DNA from: Monarcha castaneiventris obscurior
Lineage: Eukaryota; Chordata; Aves; Passeriformes; Monarchidae
DNA length: 64,000 nucleotides
Reading direction: 5' to 3'
Assembly (NCBI GenBank): GCA_026261815.1
Contig: JAMPIT010000575.1
Coordinates: 41,455,501 to 41,519,500 of the forward strand
Under the pieces are notes generated by a model. That model was not told where the DNA came from, did no database searches, and was given only the letters and a program-made list of their open reading frames with translations. Position 1 is the stretch's first letter; every line of letters begins with the position of its first letter. Shown in pieces: positions 61,983-64,000 of the stretch. The position numbers were made by a program, and so were the translations under genes.

Positions 61983-64000
61983 GTAATTTTAAAGAGTCAT
62001 TTACCTCAGCGTGCTGGTGTTCAGTGACACAGTTTATTATGTAAATTCCACTACAGTAGACCTTTACAAATACAGGTCCCAAAGAGTTTTAGATGTGTGA
62101 AAAGCCATGTAAAAATATGAAGATCAAGGAGTAATGTGATAATATTGTTAGTTACTTCACAATTGGTTTACATCTTAGATTTTTGTCATTAGTCTTTGTG
62201 GTGAACTGTGGGGAAAAAAGACTTTTTTTACCCAGATGAAATTTTGCATCTAAGTCAAGACACAGTCTTTAATCTGGTAGAGGGATGCTTATCAAGATGT
62301 AAGTGAAGCATTTCTAATAAAGATAATGTAGAAATTGATAGATGACTAGTCTTTGAAGAAAATAATGAAAACGTCTGCATTCTCTTGGTTTAGAAGGGGC
62401 TATAAGAGAAGGTGCAGAGTCTGACAACAGCTCTGTCTATCCATAGTGAAGAGGTTAAGTTTTAGTTTAGGTAAATCTATATATATTTTGACTGACAGAA
62501 GTGGTGCATGTAAGTTAATACGCAGAAAAAATAAAAGTAATTTTTCTAAATTAATTAGTATTTAAGGAAACAAATTCCTTATCTATGTCGGATACATAGA
62601 GAGAAAACTGTGAGAACTTTCAAGAAAGGAAGACTACTGTAGGAAGGCCAGATCTTCGTTACCTCCCAGCAATAAATAGAAAGCTGTTGGGTTTGATCTT
62701 GATTAACACATCTTGTCCAATGGGATACCAAGATTTCCATCAATATTAGTGTTCACTGTCAGATTCAGAAGAAAGATTTGAGTAATGACTTCTAGGCATT
62801 ACTTTTTCTAAAGAAACTGTCAAATAGATGTTTCCAAAGTATTGATAAGATTCTAGTTAGGCAAACAATTTACTTTGGCTAATGCTTATTTTTTTTCTTT
62901 ATCCTTTCCTTTATAAAAGGCTTAAATTATAAACAAGAAAAAATATAAATATGTATAGCAACAAGTGATAATGCATGTTCAGATGTTATTTGGTCATGCA
63001 GCTGGAGTTGAACTTAGTCTCATCTGTCTTTTTGCTGACTATTAAACCCCTTAGAGTTAAAAAAGCATCTTTTGTGGTGAGTCAGCATGTTCGTAAGCTT
63101 CAAGAGTACTTTACTGTTTGCAACTTCTGCTTTCATTTGGTTGTGACCAAACTGCATGGAATTTTCCTTACTTATATGATTTATTTTTAATGGAAGTCTG
63201 AGATTAGAGTTCAAGCTTTTGTGTGTAGTGCACCTTCCATACAAAGTGACAATGCAGAGGTAACAGGATGAGATTAGTGTTAATAGTAATAGATGATTTT
63301 CAACCACACATATTCCAAAAGTTGTTATTTCCATATATTACTCCAGTCAGCTATTGACAAATGTGCTGCATTATATTTGCTGCATTACCGTGATAGTAAT
63401 CTTCCTTTCTCATTGCTCAAACTGCTGACAAAATGGTACATTTGGATTAGTCATTTTTATGGAAGTTATTATGAAGGAATCATTTACAGTTTTTAACATT
63501 TATTGTAAGAGAGAGAAAGATTATTAAGGCATAGCTTTACAGTAGATACTTAACTGTGTCCATAAGCAGTAAATTATGTTCAATTTTTTATTAGTGGTAA
63601 CAGTCGCTGGTTGTCTCATTTTATTTCTTTAATGTCAAATATGTAATATAGTTGTGTTTGGAGCAATTCTTAATAATACAGTATCAGTCTGCTTTGCCTC
63701 TCAAGCTTCTAGTTGAATCACATCTGAAATACAATTTCTATATTTTTTGGTGTATATTATTAGAAAAATGTTGATTATTTCTAATTACGTATTTCAGATG
63801 AATCATCTTTTTCCGTAAATCTGCTTCCAAATCATGATTGTGCCCATTGCGCCTTTCTGATTAGTCTTGATCATTTTTTAATTAACTTTTCTTTTTTGTG
63901 ACTTTTAATTATTGATTTTATAAATGTAATTAATCATTAGTTAGTTCTAGGTTTAGTGTTTAAAAATTCAATAAAGGCTTCAATAACGATATCTCATAAG
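61983..64000 (+). other. Partial intron 20 to window end
   Basis: 2.0 kb; I searched for the next C-terminal exon (NWVDKAEKQ-like start) and did not find it. No repeats named. Confidence 0.8.

Noticed and set aside
1..64000. CRISPR arrays, operons, tRNA/rRNA or snRNA genes, intact transposase or integrase
   Set aside because: Looked for on both strands by eye and none seen; the window is an ordinary vertebrate gene interior.

Overview
The window is vertebrate genomic DNA, AT-rich, with short exons widely spaced in introns. The only interspersed repeats I can name are CR1 LINE fragments and one LTR-type repeat. CR1 3' tails with the terminal ATTCTATG/ATTCTGTG octamer, together with that LTR, point to a bird. 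CR1 also occurs in turtles and crocodilians, so the call is likely rather than certain. No bacterial, CRISPR or operon-type features are present.

The one gene I can support is on the + strand. It is the 3' part of DYNC2H1, the heavy chain of cytoplasmic dynein-2, the retrograde motor of intraflagellar transport in cilia. Twenty consecutive coding exons lie between 2211 and 61982. All have GT-AG introns, all phases join, and together they give one uninterrupted frame of about 806 residues. They cover the end of AAA5, the following buttress-type helical segment, AAA6 with its degenerate P-loop, the AAA6 lid, and most of the C-terminal domain. The preceding exons (N-terminal tail, linker, AAA1-4, stalk) lie upstream. 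By family comparison roughly the last 150 residues and the 3' UTR lie downstream of 64000.

Layout: 1-2210 is upstream intron. Exons 1-11 occur every 0.7-2.7 kb up to 20.7 kb, and exons 12-17 run up to 32.9 kb. One 18.6 kb intron (32918-51485) holds a young-looking CR1, an older minus-strand CR1 fragment with a reverse-transcriptase remnant, and a degraded LTR. Exon 18 is at 51.5 kb, a 7.2 kb intron follows, then exons 19 and 20 at 58.8 and 61.9 kb. I found thirteen CR1 fragments, ten in the same orientation as the gene.

No undescribed multi-gene system is visible. The best leads are: (a) a phase-compatible cryptic exon at 18405-18543; (b) a 70-codon read-through of the exon 15 donor ending 91 bp before an AATAAA; (c) a 20-bp perfect palindrome at 35884-35903 that fits the RFX X-box pattern inside this ciliary gene; and (d) a perfect 12-bp-stem hairpin at 1475-1519.
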